Source of the DNA: an uncultured Spirochaetales bacterium
GTDB taxonomy: Bacteria; Spirochaetota; Spirochaetia; Sphaerochaetales; Sphaerochaetaceae
Direction: 5' to 3'
Length of the DNA: 23,838 nt
NCBI GenBank assembly: GCA_949292445.1
Contig: CASEZU010000062.1
Location: 1 to 23,838, forward strand
Shown: positions 14,969 through 23,821 of the stretch, one piece after another
Layout: each line of letters starts with the position of its first letter
How positions within the stretch are numbered: position 1 is the first letter of the stretch
Notes under the pieces: generated by a model
What the model saw: the letters and a program-made list of their open reading frames with translations, nothing else
Database searches by the model: none
What the model was told of the DNA's origin: nothing
Translations under genes and position numbers: made by a program

Positions 14969-15167
14969 CCGCGGCCTCCAGCGGCATTGTCTCCTGATTT
15001 TCCCTGAACTCGGCGAGTGCTTTCCGGTATGTCTCGAGATCGAAATCCTCCTCGATCCTTGAAAGCACGGTCTGCCTTATCATCTCTGAAAGGTTCATGT
15101 TGTTAAGCTCCGCATACTTCCTGAAAAGAACCGCATCCTCTTCCGGAAGCCTCAGCGATATGATCAT
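14955..15167 (-). CDS. RHH-type antitoxin (DUF6290-like)
   Basis: 70 residues. The N-terminus (MIISLRLPEEDAVLFRKYAELNNMNLSEMIRQTV) is a ribbon-helix-helix: a strand, a helix, and a second helix begun by NLSEMIRQ. Proteins of this kind bind DNA as dimers and repress their own operon. The acidic C-terminal part (DFDLETYRKALAEFRENQE) would neutralise the RelE-like toxin encoded just downstream. GGAGG (15177-15173) lies 5 bases before the ATG at 15167, so the GTG at 15173 is not the start. A 50-base gap separates it from the end of the PfkB kinase gene. Confidence 0.8.
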   Translation of the reverse strand: MIISLRLPEEDAVLFRKYAELNNMNLSEMIRQTVLSRIEEDFDLETYRKALAEFRENQETMPLEAADDEN

Positions 15168-15222
15168 GCGCACCTCCTACGCAAAGCATGGTAATACCGC
15201 ATTGGAGGAGATGCAATTTGTT

Positions 15223-16095
15223 TCAGGCGAACATCGAAGCGCTGTAAAGGGGAATGGCTCCTTTGCTGGATACGACGAAATCTGCGACGGCTGTAGCCTT
15301 TCTCAGGGCTTCCTCCTCGTCCAGCCCTTTCTCGTACCTGTAGAACAGATATGCCGCAGAAAGGCTGTCACCGGCGCCGACTGTATCGACCACCTTAACC
15401 TTTGAGCATTCCTGGTGTATTTTTCCTTTTCCCCTGATATAGCAGTCGGAGCCATGTTTCCCGCGCGTGAGGAGGAGCGTCTCCACTGCGGTGTATTCGC
15501 AGAGCCACGAAAAAAGTCCATCGCCCGAGGTGTCTTCCAGACCGATGGCGTCTGCGACAACCGCGATCTCATCCTCGTTTATCTTGAGTATTGTGGCGTT
15601 GTCCAGGCAGAAGCTGAGGAGGCTGCTGCTGTAGAAATTCTTTCTGATATTGATATCGACGAATATCTCCCCGGGGGCTGTCTCCCCGATCAGCCTCTCA
15701 AGCGACAGGAATGATGTCGTGCTGCGCAGTGCCAGAGTGCCGAAATAGAGGATGTAATTGTCATCGATGGTCTCAATGTCATCATCGAAGACCTCGATCC
15801 TGTCCCAGGCGGAAGGGTAGTTGAACTCATAGTCGGCATCCTTTCCGTGCATCGTTATGTCGGCAACCCCGGTGGGGATCCCGTCGAGTACGGAGATCAT
15901 CGAGGCATCAACTCCCAGCTTCTCGATTTCCGTGAAAGCCTCGCGGCCAAGATCATCATTGCCGACAGCGCTTATGATCGAGCTTTCCCCGCCGAGCTGC
16001 CTGAAATGTGCCGCGACATTGAGAGGTGCTCCTCCCAGAGTATGTGCATCGCCGAACCTGTCAAAAAGTATCTCTCCGAATGATAGAAGCCTCAT
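15223..16095 (-). CDS. PfkB family carbohydrate kinase (fructokinase-like)
   Basis: 290 residues. Phosphorylates a sugar, probably fructose, with ATP. It begins MRLLSFGEILFDRF and has the substrate motif GGAPLNVAAH (21-30), FVDINIRKNFY (145-155) of fructokinase-like members, and the C-terminal signature VVDTVGAGDSLSAAYL, with Asp243 as catalytic base and the anion hole GAGD. The substrate cannot be fixed from these motifs; 2-keto-3-deoxygluconate or ribose are alternatives but the fit to fructokinases is best. AAGGGAA precedes the ATG. It lies 48 bases downstream of leuS on the same strand, with a terminator hairpin between them. Confidence 0.85.
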   Translation of the reverse strand: MRLLSFGEILFDRFGDAHTLGGAPLNVAAHFRQLGGESSIISAVGNDDLGREAFTEIEKLGVDASMISVLDGIPTGVADITMHGKDADYEFNYPSAWDRIEVFDDDIETIDDNYILYFGTLALRSTTSFLSLERLIGETAPGEIFVDINIRKNFYSSSLLSFCLDNATILKINEDEIAVVADAIGLEDTSGDGLFSWLCEYTAVETLLLTRGKHGSDCYIRGKGKIHQECSKVKVVDTVGAGDSLSAAYLFYRYEKGLDEEEALRKATAVADFVVSSKGAIPLYSASMFA

Positions 16096-16108
16096 ATTCC
16101 CTTCCCGA

Positions 16109-16137
16109 TCAATAAGGGGATGGCACCGGCCATCCCC
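16109..16137 (-). terminator. Terminator hairpin between leuS and the sugar kinase
   Basis: GGGGATGGC (16116-16124), loop ACCG, GCCATCCCC (16129-16137) form a perfect 9-bp stem. On the minus strand TTATT follows, a weak U-tract, so some read-through to the kinase gene is plausible. Confidence 0.65.
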
Positions 16138-16143
16138 CTGATG

Positions 16144-18657
16144 TTATCTGACTACGATGTTCACCAGCTTGCCAGGAACCACAATCTCTTTCACGACTGT
16201 CTTTCCTGCAGTCCAGCTCTGTGTCTTCTCGTTGGCCTTGGCGGCTGCTAGCATCTCCTCTTTGGAAGCGGAGCGCGGCATCTGCATCTTTGCCCTGACC
16301 TTTCCGTTGACCTGTACGACGATCTCGATCTCATCGTCTACTGTCTTGGCCTCATCATATGACGGCCAGCTTTCAAGAGCGACTGACGGTTCGTGCCCGA
16401 GCATCTGCCAGAGCTCCTCGGCGAGGTGCGGCGTATAGGGGGAAAGGAGGAGCGTGAGTGTCTCCATCACTTTCTTCGGCACCACATCGAGCCTGTTGAG
16501 CTCATTGACGAAGACCATCATCTGGCTGATGGCGGTGTTGAATGCAAGTGTCTCCGTGTCCTCCGTGACCTTCTTCACCGTCTTGTGCATCAGCTTGTCG
16601 ATATCGGCAGGAATCTCCGTATCCTCGATTTTCTTTTCTGTCGCGATCCTCCATATCCTGTCGAGGAAGCGGTAGACACCGATGAAACCGTTGGTCGCCC
16701 ATGGCTTGGATTCCCTGAGCGGTCCCATGAACATCTCATACATCCTGACGCTGTCAGCGCCGTAGTTTCTGATGAAATCATCGGGATTGATGACGTTCTT
16801 CAGCGACTTGGACATCTTGGCGATGACCTGCGTCAGCTCCTCTCCGGTTTCCTTGTCGAAATATTTTCCGTCCTTTTCCTCGACGAGGTCCGTGGGGACA
16901 AGGCTCTTGTTCGCCTTCTGATACGCGAACGAGGTGATCATTCCCTGGTTTACCAGCGAGTGGAATGGCTCCGATGTGGAGACAAGCCCCAGATCATAGA
17001 GTACCTTGTGCCAGAATCTTGAATAGAGCAGGTGGAGAACGGCATGCTCGGCACCGCCTACATAGAGATCTACCGGCATCCAGTATTTCTCTTTCTCCGG
17101 ATCGACAAACATCTTCTCATTGTGCGGATCTATATACCTGAGATAATACCAGCATGAACCCGCCCACTGGGGCATCGTGTTTGTCTCTCTCTTTGCATCG
17201 CCTCCGCATTTCGGGCACTTGCAGTTGATCCAGCTCTCCACGTTCGCAAGCGGTGACTCACCTGTTCCTGTAGGCTCGTATTTGTCGACCTCCGGAAGTG
17301 TGAGCGGGAGCTCATCCTCAGGAACGAGCACAGTGCCGCAATGGGGACAGTGAATGAGAGGTATCGGTTCGCCCCAGTATCTCTGGCGGGAGAAGACCCA
17401 GTCGCGGAGCTTGTAGTTGACTGCCTTGTGGCCGTATCCGTTCTTCTCGAGGAACTCGAGCATTTTCTTTATGGCCTCTTCCTTATTAAGCCCGTCGAGC
17501 CATTCGGAATTTACATGTATGCCGTCTTCTGTCCAGGCTTCCTTCTGCACGTCTACCTTGCCCTTGAGGACTTCAATGATCGGCAGCCCGAACTTCTTTG
17601 CGAATTCCCAGTCCCTTGTGTCGTGAGCCGGAACGGCCATGATGGCTCCTGTTCCGTAGCTGATGAGCACATAGTCGGCGATCCAGATAGGTATCCTCTT
17701 CCCGTTTACGGGGTTGATCGCATATGAGCCGGAGAAGACTCCTGTCTTGTCTTTTGCAAGGTCAGTCCTCTCGAGATCTGACTTGTGCTTCACCTCATCG
17801 AGGTATTTTCCGACAGCTTCCTTCTGCTCAGGTGTCGTGAGCTTGCCGACAAGAGGATGTTCCGGAGCTATTACCATGTATGTGGCGCCGAAGAGCGTGT
17901 CGCAGCGTGTCGTATAGACCTCGAGCTTGTCACCGGTACCGTCTACTGTGAAGAATACCGCGGCACCCTCGGATCTTCCGATCCAGTTGCGCTGCATCGT
18001 CTTCACTGATTCCGGCCAGTCGAGCTCATCGAGCCCCTCGAGGAGCTTGTCAGCATATGCCGTGATGCGGAGCATCCACTGCCTTATGTTCTTCTTCTCG
18101 ACTTTCTCACCGCAGCGCTCGCACCTGCCTTCCTTCACTTCCTCGTTCGCAAGTCCTGTCTTGCAGCTCGGGCACCAGTTGATGGGGGTGACTGCCTCGT
18201 ATGCCAGCCCTTTCTCATAGAGCTTCTCGAAGATCCACTGTGTCCAGTGGTAATACTCGGGATCACAAGTCGAGACTTCCCTGTCCCAGTCATAGGAGAA
18301 GCCGAGGCTCTTGATCTGGCGGCGGAAATTGTCGATGTTCTTCTTCGTTGTCTCCCAGGGGTGTGTTCCCGTCTTGATGGCATAGTTCTCTGCGGGAAGT
18401 CCAAAGGAGTCGAATCCCATCGGATGGAGTACGTTGTAGCCTCTCATCCTGAGATATCTTGAATAGATATCTGTCGCTGTGTATCCCTCCGGGTGTCCGA
18501 CATGGAGTCCCGCTCCCGATGGATATGGGAACATGTCGAGGACATATTTCCTCTTTTCCCTTGGAACTGACTCGTCTTCCTCAGCACGGAATGTCCTGTG
18601 CTCTTCCCAGAACTTCTGCCATTTAGGCTCTATCTCGTTGAATGGATACCTGCTCAT
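16144..18657 (-). CDS. leuS: Leucyl-tRNA synthetase
   Basis: 837 residues, normal for the bacterial enzyme. Charges tRNA-Leu. The class I signatures are present: HVGH at 52-55 within [20 protein letters not shown], and KMSKS near residue 615. Between them are zinc-ribbon cysteines ([23 protein letters not shown], and CPHCG/CPKCG further on) and the CP1 editing domain with [14 protein letters not shown] and [15 protein letters not shown], which removes mischarged residues. The anticodon-binding domain and the C-terminal LVNIVVR follow. The start [14 protein letters not shown] is that of the family, yet no Shine-Dalgarno precedes it. TGATATCCT lies upstream, with TATCCT ending 7 bases before the ATG, suggesting a leaderless mRNA. 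Divergent from the amidotransferase gene. Confidence 0.98.
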   Translation of the reverse strand: MSRYPFNEIEPKWQKFWEEHRTFRAEEDESVPREKRKYVLDMFPYPSGAGLHVGHPEGYTATDIYSRYLRMRGYNVLHPMGFDSFGLPAENYAIKTGTHPWETTKKNIDNFRRQIKSLGFSYDWDREVSTCDPEYYHWTQWIFEKLYEKGLAYEAVTPINWCPSCKTGLANEEVKEGRCERCGEKVEKKNIRQWMLRITAYADKLLEGLDELDWPESVKTMQRNWIGRSEGAAVFFTVDGTGDKLEVYTTRCDTLFGATYMVIAPEHPLVGKLTTPEQKEAVGKYLDEVKHKSDLERTDLAKDKTGVFSGSYAINPVNGKRIPIWIADYVLISYGTGAIMAVPAHDTRDWEFAKKFGLPIIEVLKGKVDVQKEAWTEDGIHVNSEWLDGLNKEEAIKKMLEFLEKNGYGHKAVNYKLRDWVFSRQRYWGEPIPLIHCPHCGTVLVPEDELPLTLPEVDKYEPTGTGESPLANVESWINCKCPKCGGDAKRETNTMPQWAGSCWYYLRYIDPHNEKMFVDPEKEKYWMPVDLYVGGAEHAVLHLLYSRFWHKVLYDLGLVSTSEPFHSLVNQGMITSFAYQKANKSLVPTDLVEEKDGKYFDKETGEELTQVIAKMSKSLKNVINPDDFIRNYGADSVRMYEMFMGPLRESKPWATNGFIGVYRFLDRIWRIATEKKIEDTEIPADIDKLMHKTVKKVTEDTETLAFNTAISQMMVFVNELNRLDVVPKKVMETLTLLLSPYTPHLAEELWQMLGHEPSVALESWPSYDEAKTVDDEIEIVVQVNGKVRAKMQMPRSASKEEMLAAAKANEKTQSWTAGKTVVKEIVVPGKLVNIVVR

Positions 18658-18664
18658 ACGGCAG

Positions 18665-18673
18665 AGGATATCA
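18665..18673 (-). promoter_or_regulatory. Extended -10 box of leuS, leaderless layout
   Basis: On the minus strand TGATATCCT, an extended -10, followed by exactly 7 bases (CTGCCGT) and then the leuS ATG. No ribosome-binding site is present. Transcription would start at or next to the A of the ATG. Confidence 0.5.
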
Positions 18674-18741
18674 CTAAAGTGTCAGCAAAAGCTATATTCA
18701 GATCTTTGCCGCGCATGATAATCTCAGTGCCGGAGTCTTTT

Positions 18742-19434
18742 ATGGCAAAGCCTATAATTGCGATAGCTGGAAGCATCATGTTCATGGAGGGCGGCGACAT
18801 GCCGGGCCTTCCCAGGGATTATGTGAACAGGGACTATTCAGTCTCTGTGAAAATGGCCGGCGGAGTCCCGCTGCTGATTCCTCCGCAGGAAGGGGACGGG
18901 GCTGCGTATATTGCAGCAGCTGACGGGATCATCCTCTCCGGAGGATATGACATATCTCCGGATCTCTACGGAGAAAAACCTGAAGCGGGTCTAGGATTCA
19001 CTCTCCGCGAGGTCGACACATTCTATCTTGAGGTGATAGATGCCGCCATCATGAGCGGAAAGCCTGTGCTGGGGATATGCAAGGGAATGCAGGCGCTGAA
19101 CGTCTTTTTCGGCGGTACGCTCTATCAGGATATTCCCGGGCATCTGCAGGAGACACCTCGTGACAGGCCGTCCCATTCCGTCTCTATAGCGGAAGACAGC
19201 TTCCTCTTTCCTCTTCTCGGCAGTGCGGCGGAGGTCAACAGCTTCCATCACCAGGGAGTGAAGGATCTGGCCCCGGGGCTGAAAGCCGCAGCATATTCAC
19301 CGGACGGAATCGTTGAGGCGGTTGAAGGGATCAGCAGCTGCGTTAGAGGAGTTCAGTGGCATCCGGAGATGATGGCGGCCTCAGGCAATTCCGCAATGCT
19401 TGAAATATTCAGGAGCTTTATTGGGGTTTGTTAA
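18742..19434 (+). CDS. Gamma-glutamyl-gamma-aminobutyrate hydrolase family (peptidase C26)
   Basis: 230 residues. Class I glutamine amidotransferase fold. The nucleophile is Cys113 in GICKGMQALNVFFGG, and the triad is completed by His207 and Glu209 in VQWHPEM. GGYDISPDLYGE (68-79) and the NSFHHQGV block (166-173) are typical of the PuuD-like hydrolases, which release glutamate from gamma-glutamyl amines or peptides. GGAG lies 6 bases before the ATG at 18742; the longer frame from 18598 would run into leuS and is rejected, though the ATG at 18715 cannot be excluded. The amino acid ABC importer follows on the same strand, which hints that it imports a gamma-glutamyl compound or glutamine/glutamate (inference). 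It has no signal peptide, so it is cytoplasmic. Confidence 0.88.
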   Translation: MAKPIIAIAGSIMFMEGGDMPGLPRDYVNRDYSVSVKMAGGVPLLIPPQEGDGAAYIAAADGIILSGGYDISPDLYGEKPEAGLGFTLREVDTFYLEVIDAAIMSGKPVLGICKGMQALNVFFGGTLYQDIPGHLQETPRDRPSHSVSIAEDSFLFPLLGSAAEVNSFHHQGVKDLAPGLKAAAYSPDGIVEAVEGISSCVRGVQWHPEMMAASGNSAMLEIFRSFIGVC

Positions 19435-19466
19435 TATTGTAACATTAAAGTTTTTATCATAACATA

Positions 19467-19495
19467 TTGACACTATTTTAACTCCTGATTATCAT
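19467..19495 (+). promoter_or_regulatory. Sigma-70-type promoter of the amino acid ABC operon
   Basis: TTGACA (19467-19472), exactly 17 bases, TATCAT (19490-19495). A perfect -35 box and a good -10 box upstream of AGGAGG and the ATG at 19524. The ABC genes therefore need not depend on the amidotransferase promoter. Confidence 0.75.
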
Positions 19496-19523
19496 CCAGC
19501 AGTGTCGAGTCAGGAGGACTTCT

Positions 19524-20378
19524 ATGAAACTCAGAAAAATTGCAGCAATAGCTATAATGATTGTTCTTTCGGCAGCAGCAGCTTTCGCAGGCGGAAGCTC
19601 GGAGGAGCCGGCAGCATCCGATTCCGGACGTCCCGTTCTCCGTGTGGCGATGGAGTGCGGCTATGCACCCTATAACTGGACACAGCCGACCGATGCCAAC
19701 GGTGCCGTGCCAATTGCCGATTCCAATGACTATGCATATGGATACGACGTCATGATGGCCAAGCTCATCTGCGAGAGACTCGGTTATGATCTCCAGATAG
19801 TCAAGCTCGACTGGGATTCTCTTGTTCCTGCTGTTCTCTCAGGCACAGTCGACTGCGCCATCGCAGGACAGTCAATCACATCCGACAGGCTCCAGATGGT
19901 AGATTTCACAGAGCCTTACTACTATGCATCCATCATCTGCCTTGTGAATGAGGGCAGCAAGTATGAGGGAGCAAAGGGTGTCAGCGATCTTGCCGGCGCC
20001 ACATGCACAAGCCAGCTCGGCACGATCTGGTATGATGTCTGTCTTCCCCAGATTCCGGATGCCAACATCCTCCCGGCACAGGAGAGCGCTCCTGCAATGC
20101 TCGTGGCTCTTTCAAGCGGCAGAGTCGATCTGGTCTGCACCGATATGCCTACCGGACAGGCAGCGCTCGTTGCCTATCCCCAGATGAGGCTTCTCGACTT
20201 CGCCGGCTCCGATGATGACTTCAAGGTCAGCCAGGAGGAAATCAATATCGGTATATCAGTCAGAAAGGGAAATACTGAGCTTCTGGATGCTATCAACAGC
20301 GTTCTTGAGACACTCACTGTCGATGACTTCAACACAATGATGGATGAGGCCATTTCAGTGCAGCCGCTCGCTCAGTGA
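19524..20378 (+). CDS. Amino acid ABC transporter, substrate-binding protein
   Basis: 284 residues. The signal peptide (MKLRKIAAIAIMIVLSAAAAFA, cut before GGSSEE) has no lipobox Cys, so the protein would be soluble in the periplasm rather than lipid-anchored. The mature part is a type II periplasmic binding fold of the SBP_bac_3 family: LRVAMECGYAPYNW, YGYDVMMAKLICERLGYDLQIVKLDWDSLVPAVLSG, then DCAIAGQSITSDRLQMVDFTEPYYYAS with the Arg/Asp pair that binds the amino acid alpha-groups, and VDLVCTDMPTGQA. The ligand is a polar amino acid; Gln, Glu, Arg or an opine cannot be told apart by eye. AGGAGG precedes the ATG. Its end is 12 bases before the permease ATG; a GTG at 20375 overlaps its stop. 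Confidence 0.93.
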   Translation: MKLRKIAAIAIMIVLSAAAAFAGGSSEEPAASDSGRPVLRVAMECGYAPYNWTQPTDANGAVPIADSNDYAYGYDVMMAKLICERLGYDLQIVKLDWDSLVPAVLSGTVDCAIAGQSITSDRLQMVDFTEPYYYASIICLVNEGSKYEGAKGVSDLAGATCTSQLGTIWYDVCLPQIPDANILPAQESAPAMLVALSSGRVDLVCTDMPTGQAALVAYPQMRLLDFAGSDDDFKVSQEEINIGISVRKGNTELLDAINSVLETLTVDDFNTMMDEAISVQPLAQ

Positions 20379-20389
20379 TCGGTGAGAAG

Positions 20390-21190
20390 ATGACAATAGC
20401 TGAAATGAATTTTTTCCAGAGGATGCTCTACATCCTCGAGCGTTATGGCGGTTCCCTGGCAAAGGGAGCCGCTACGACTATGGCGATAGCCATTATCTGC
20501 ACCCTGCTCGGGTGCCTGATCGGTTTTGCCGTAGGTCTTATCCAGACAACCGAGCCGCATAAGAAGGACGGGATGTTCAAAAGGGGCATCCTCCGCGTCG
20601 TCAAAATTGTCCTCACGGCGTATGTCGAGGTGTTCCGCGGCACGCCTATGATGCTTCAGGCCGCATTCATCTACTATGGAATGAGCCAGCTTTTCGGTAT
20701 CAATCTCGGGATGTGGAGTGCTGCCATCATCATTGTTTCCGTCAACACAGGCGCATATATGGCAGAGACTGTAAGGGGCGGCATTCTTTCCGTTGATCCG
20801 GGACAGAGAGAAGGTGCTAGAGCTATCGGCATGTCACACTTCCAGACGATGCTCCTTGTGATCCTTCCGCAGGCCCTGAGGAACATCATGCCCCAGATCG
20901 GCAACAACCTGATCATCAACATCAAGGATACATGTGTCCTCTCGATAATCGGAACAGTTGAGCTCTTCTTCACATTCAAGAGCATCTCTGGTGCGCTTTA
21001 CACATATTTCGAGGCTGCGACAGTGACGATGATCATCTACTTCGTGCTTACGTTCGCATGCTCACGCATACTGCGCTATGTCGAGTCCAGGATGGATGGT
21101 CCGTCAAATTTCGATCTCGCCACGACGGATACGCTTGCTTTCACCAGCGGCCTTACACGCTATGATGCGAAGAAGGGAGGTACGTTCTGA
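20390..21190 (+). CDS. Amino acid ABC transporter, permease
   Basis: 266 residues with about five membrane helices. It belongs to the His/Glu/Gln/Arg permease family: [29 protein letters not shown] near the N-terminus, [42 protein letters not shown] (the EAA loop with the conserved Gly that contacts the ATPase) and [31 protein letters not shown] single permease gene implies a homodimer in the membrane. GGTGAG lies just before the ATG at 20390; a GTG at 20375 with a GTGA overlap is an alternative start. The TGA stop shares its A with the ATG of the ATPase gene (1-base overlap), so the two are coupled. Confidence 0.93.
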   Translation: MTIAEMNFFQRMLYILERYGGSLAKGAATTMAIAIICTLLGCLIGFAVGLIQTTEPHKKDGMFKRGILRVVKIVLTAYVEVFRGTPMMLQAAFIYYGMSQLFGINLGMWSAAIIIVSVNTGAYMAETVRGGILSVDPGQREGARAIGMSHFQTMLLVILPQALRNIMPQIGNNLIINIKDTCVLSIIGTVELFFTFKSISGALYTYFEAATVTMIIYFVLTFACSRILRYVESRMDGPSNFDLATTDTLAFTSGLTRYDAKKGGTF

Positions 21191-21930
21191 TGGAAGAGAT
21201 ACTCAGGATAGAACATCTTGTTAAGACATTCGGAACGAACGAGGTTCTGAGGGATATAGACTTCACAGTATCAAAGGGTGATGTGATAAGTATCATCGGC
21301 GCTTCTGGTTCCGGAAAATCCACGCTTCTGCGCTGCATAAACATGCTGGAGGATGCCACAGGAGGCAAGATACTCTACCACGGAAAGGATATCCTTTCCG
21401 GAGAGGTGGATGAGGACAAGTACCGTACGAAAGTCGGGATGGTATTCCAGTCATTCAACCTTTTCAGCAACTACACTGTCCTTGACAACTGCATGATAGG
21501 GCAGACCCATGTCCTCAAGAGGAACAAGGAAGAGGCGAGGGCAAGAGCAATGGAATACCTTGCGAAGGTCGGTATGGAGCAGTACATAAAGGCCAAGCCA
21601 AGGCAGCTCTCCGGCGGCCAGAAGCAGCGCGTCGCGATAGCGCGTGCCCTTGCGATGGATCCGGAGGTCCTTCTCTTTGATGAGCCTACATCCGCACTTG
21701 ATCCGGAGATGGTAGGAGAGGTTCTGGATGTAATGAAGGCGCTTGCCGGCACCGGAATGACGATGCTTGTCGTTACGCATGAGATGGCATTCGCCAGAGA
21801 TGTCTCGAACCGTGTCATCTACATGGCGGACGGCCGTATAGAGGAGGAGGGCAGTCCTGCCCAGATCTTCGGTTCTCCGAAGAGCCCTAGGACAAAGGAT
21901 TTTCTCTCAAGATTCACCTCAAAGGCGTGA
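21190..21930 (+). CDS. Amino acid ABC transporter, ATP-binding protein
   Basis: 246 residues, the length of GlnQ/HisP-type ATPases. It powers uptake by the permease encoded just upstream. All nucleotide-binding motifs are intact: Walker [10 protein letters not shown] (37-45), a Q-loop [11 protein letters not shown], the signature LSGGQ (140-144), Walker B VLLFDEP with Glu165 as catalytic base, the D-loop SALDPE and the H-loop VVTHEM. GGGAGG precedes the ATG. It is the last gene of the importer operon and is followed, after 26 bases, by a long hairpin that also ends proS from the other side. Confidence 0.95.
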   Translation: MEEILRIEHLVKTFGTNEVLRDIDFTVSKGDVISIIGASGSGKSTLLRCINMLEDATGGKILYHGKDILSGEVDEDKYRTKVGMVFQSFNLFSNYTVLDNCMIGQTHVLKRNKEEARARAMEYLAKVGMEQYIKAKPRQLSGGQKQRVAIARALAMDPEVLLFDEPTSALDPEMVGEVLDVMKALAGTGMTMLVVTHEMAFARDVSNRVIYMADGRIEEEGSPAQIFGSPKSPRTKDFLSRFTSKA

Positions 21931-21956
21931 TCCACCTTCATCTTATTTTCAGTTCA

Positions 21957-21992
21957 CAGAAGAAGGCCGCGGAAATCCGCGGCCTTCTTCTG
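21957..21992. terminator. Bidirectional terminator between the ABC operon and proS
   Basis: A 17-bp perfect inverted repeat: CAGAAGAAGGCCGCGGA (21957-21973), two-base centre, TCCGCGGCCTTCTTCTG (21976-21992). CTTCTTCT forms the pyrimidine side in both directions. It lies between the converging stop codons at 21930 and 22007. Confidence 0.85.
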
Positions 21993-22006
21993 CGTATGCG
22001 TTTCTC

Positions 22007-23767
22007 TTACTCCTCGAGCTCTTTCTCGACAATGTTCTCATCGATTTTCGCCTGCTCTCTGGCTATCTCGGCCTTTATCTCTTCCGCGAGATCGGAGATG
22101 AGGTAACTCGTTTCCTCTCCTGTGCTTCTGAGCTTGACCTCGACCTTGCCGTCCTTGAGGCTGCGGTTGCCGAGCGTGATCCTGATGGGAAGTCCGATGA
22201 GATCGGCATCTGCGAATTTGACGCCGGCGGTCTCCTTCCTGTCGTCATAGAGGACCTCAATTCCCTTCTCAGTGAGTTCGTTGTAGATCGATTCGGCGAC
22301 AGCTGTATCCTTTACAAGAGAGACAAGGTGCACCTGATATGGGGCAACGGAGATCGGGAGCTTGAGTCCTCCCTCATCGTTGTATTCCTCGGCAAGACAT
22401 GCAAGGAGCCTGCCGACTCCTATTCCATAGGATCCCATGACGACCGGAACCTGCTTTCCTGCCTCATCCTGGTATGTTGCATTCATCGCATCCGAGTACC
22501 TGGTGCCTAGCTGGAAGATGTTTCCTATCTCAACGCCTTTCGAAGCCTTGAGAGGCTTGCCGCAGTGCGGGCAGAGCGCACCTTCACGCGCTGATGCTAT
22601 ATCGGCGACAGTACCGGTGTAATCGCGGCCGAAATTGGTGTTCAACAGATGGTATCCTGCCTCATTGGCTCCTGCGACGAGGTTGTTTGACTCCGCGACA
22701 GTCTCATCGACGACGCAGATGAAATCGCCGGTGGCTCCGATGGGGGAGGCGAATCCCGGAACCATTCCGTGCGCCTCTATCTCCTCCGGGCGTGCAGGGC
22801 GGAGCGAATTTGCCTTGATGGCATTGGTCAGCTTGGACTCCTCGACCTCAAGGTCTCCGCGGACAAGTGCAACTACCAGCTTGTCCTCTTCCTCTCCGTT
22901 CCTGTCGTTTATGAAGGAGCCGACCATGAAGACGCATTTCGCGGTCTTCCTTGCCTCGATGCCGAGGAGTTCCGCAAGGGCCTCGATTGTCTTCGCATCC
23001 GGAGTCGAGACCTTCTCCATCGGCTTCATCTCTTCCTTGAAGTACTCCTTTCTCATCTTCGCCACCTGCCTGTTGGCTGTGTAGCCGCACTCGGGGCAGA
23101 GGATGATGGTGTCCTCTCCGATCGGGGAGAGGTACATGTATTCGTGGGAGACCTTTCCTCCCATCATGCCGGTGTCTGCCGCTACAGCAACACACGGCAG
23201 CGCACAGCGGGAGTAGATCCTGAAATATGCCTTGTAATGGGCAGCATACTGCTTCTGCAGGCCTTCCTGATCCTTGTCGAAGGTATAGGAGTCGAGCATT
23301 GTGAACTCGCGTACCCTTATGAGTCCGGCCCTCGGCCTCGGATCATCCCTCCACTTTGTCTGGATATGATATACAAGCAGCGGCAGCCTCTTGTATGAGT
23401 CAATGAGATTCCTAGCGAGATCCGTCACCGCTTCCTCGTGTGTCATGGCGAGCACCATGTCGCGGTTGTTGCGGTCCTTGAAGCGTCCCATCTCCTTGTC
23501 TATGGAGTAGAACCTTCCTGTTTCCTTCCATATATCCGCGGGGTTGACCACAGGCATCAGGAGCTCCTCGGCTCCGATCCTGTCCATCTCCTCTCTGATG
23601 ATTGTCTCAATTTTCTGGGTCGCCCTGAATCCGAGCGGAAGCAGGGAGAATATGCCTGCACCCATCTGCCTGATATAGCCTGCTCTCAAAAGGTATTCGT
23701 ATCCCTTGGTGTCCGCACCGTTCGGCGCTTCGCGGAGGGTCTTCGAAAACATCCTGGACATTCTCAT
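22007..23767 (-). CDS. proS: Prolyl-tRNA synthetase, bacterial type
   Basis: 586 residues. Charges tRNA-Pro. It has the class II motifs: motif 1 region MGAGIFSLLPLGFRATQKIETIIREEMDRIGAEELLMP, motif 2 RPRAGLIRVREFTMLDSYTFD, and motif 3 SYGIGVGRLLACLAEEYND. The long insertion between motifs 2 and 3 is the YbaK-like editing domain of bacterial-type ProRS, which removes Ala-tRNA-Pro; it also contains Cys pairs (CPECGY and CPHCGK). The start at 23767 is set by GAGGAG 9 bases upstream and by the promoter at 23793-23821, which overlaps the longer frame (from 23821) and rules it out. An acidic C-terminal tail (EKELEE) ends the protein. The gene is otherwise typical. Confidence 0.97.
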   Translation of the reverse strand: MRMSRMFSKTLREAPNGADTKGYEYLLRAGYIRQMGAGIFSLLPLGFRATQKIETIIREEMDRIGAEELLMPVVNPADIWKETGRFYSIDKEMGRFKDRNNRDMVLAMTHEEAVTDLARNLIDSYKRLPLLVYHIQTKWRDDPRPRAGLIRVREFTMLDSYTFDKDQEGLQKQYAAHYKAYFRIYSRCALPCVAVAADTGMMGGKVSHEYMYLSPIGEDTIILCPECGYTANRQVAKMRKEYFKEEMKPMEKVSTPDAKTIEALAELLGIEARKTAKCVFMVGSFINDRNGEEEDKLVVALVRGDLEVEESKLTNAIKANSLRPARPEEIEAHGMVPGFASPIGATGDFICVVDETVAESNNLVAGANEAGYHLLNTNFGRDYTGTVADIASAREGALCPHCGKPLKASKGVEIGNIFQLGTRYSDAMNATYQDEAGKQVPVVMGSYGIGVGRLLACLAEEYNDEGGLKLPISVAPYQVHLVSLVKDTAVAESIYNELTEKGIEVLYDDRKETAGVKFADADLIGLPIRITLGNRSLKDGKVEVKLRSTGEETSYLISDLAEEIKAEIAREQAKIDENIVEKELEE

Positions 23768-23792
23768 GGTGATTGTCTCCTCAACATTCCGG

Positions 23793-23821
23793 ATTATATG
23801 GTTATGGACGGAACGGAGCAA
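23793..23821 (-). promoter_or_regulatory. Promoter of proS
   Basis: On the minus strand TTGCTC (23821-23816), 17 bases, TATAAT (23798-23793). The -10 box is perfect. Initiation near 23786 leaves a leader of about 20 bases with GAGGAG. No T-box or riboswitch-like structure fits in this leader. Confidence 0.7.

Noticed and set aside
16393..17022. A 209-codon open frame antisense to leuS
   Set aside because: leuS is certain here. The antisense product has a composition typical of a shadow frame and no family match.
18598..18741. N-terminal extension of the amidotransferase into leuS
   Set aside because: It overlaps the leuS start, has no family homology, and GGAG precedes the ATG at 18742.
22769..23398. 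A 209-codon open frame antisense to proS
   Set aside because: It lies entirely inside a clear prolyl-tRNA synthetase gene and shows no ribosome site or domain.
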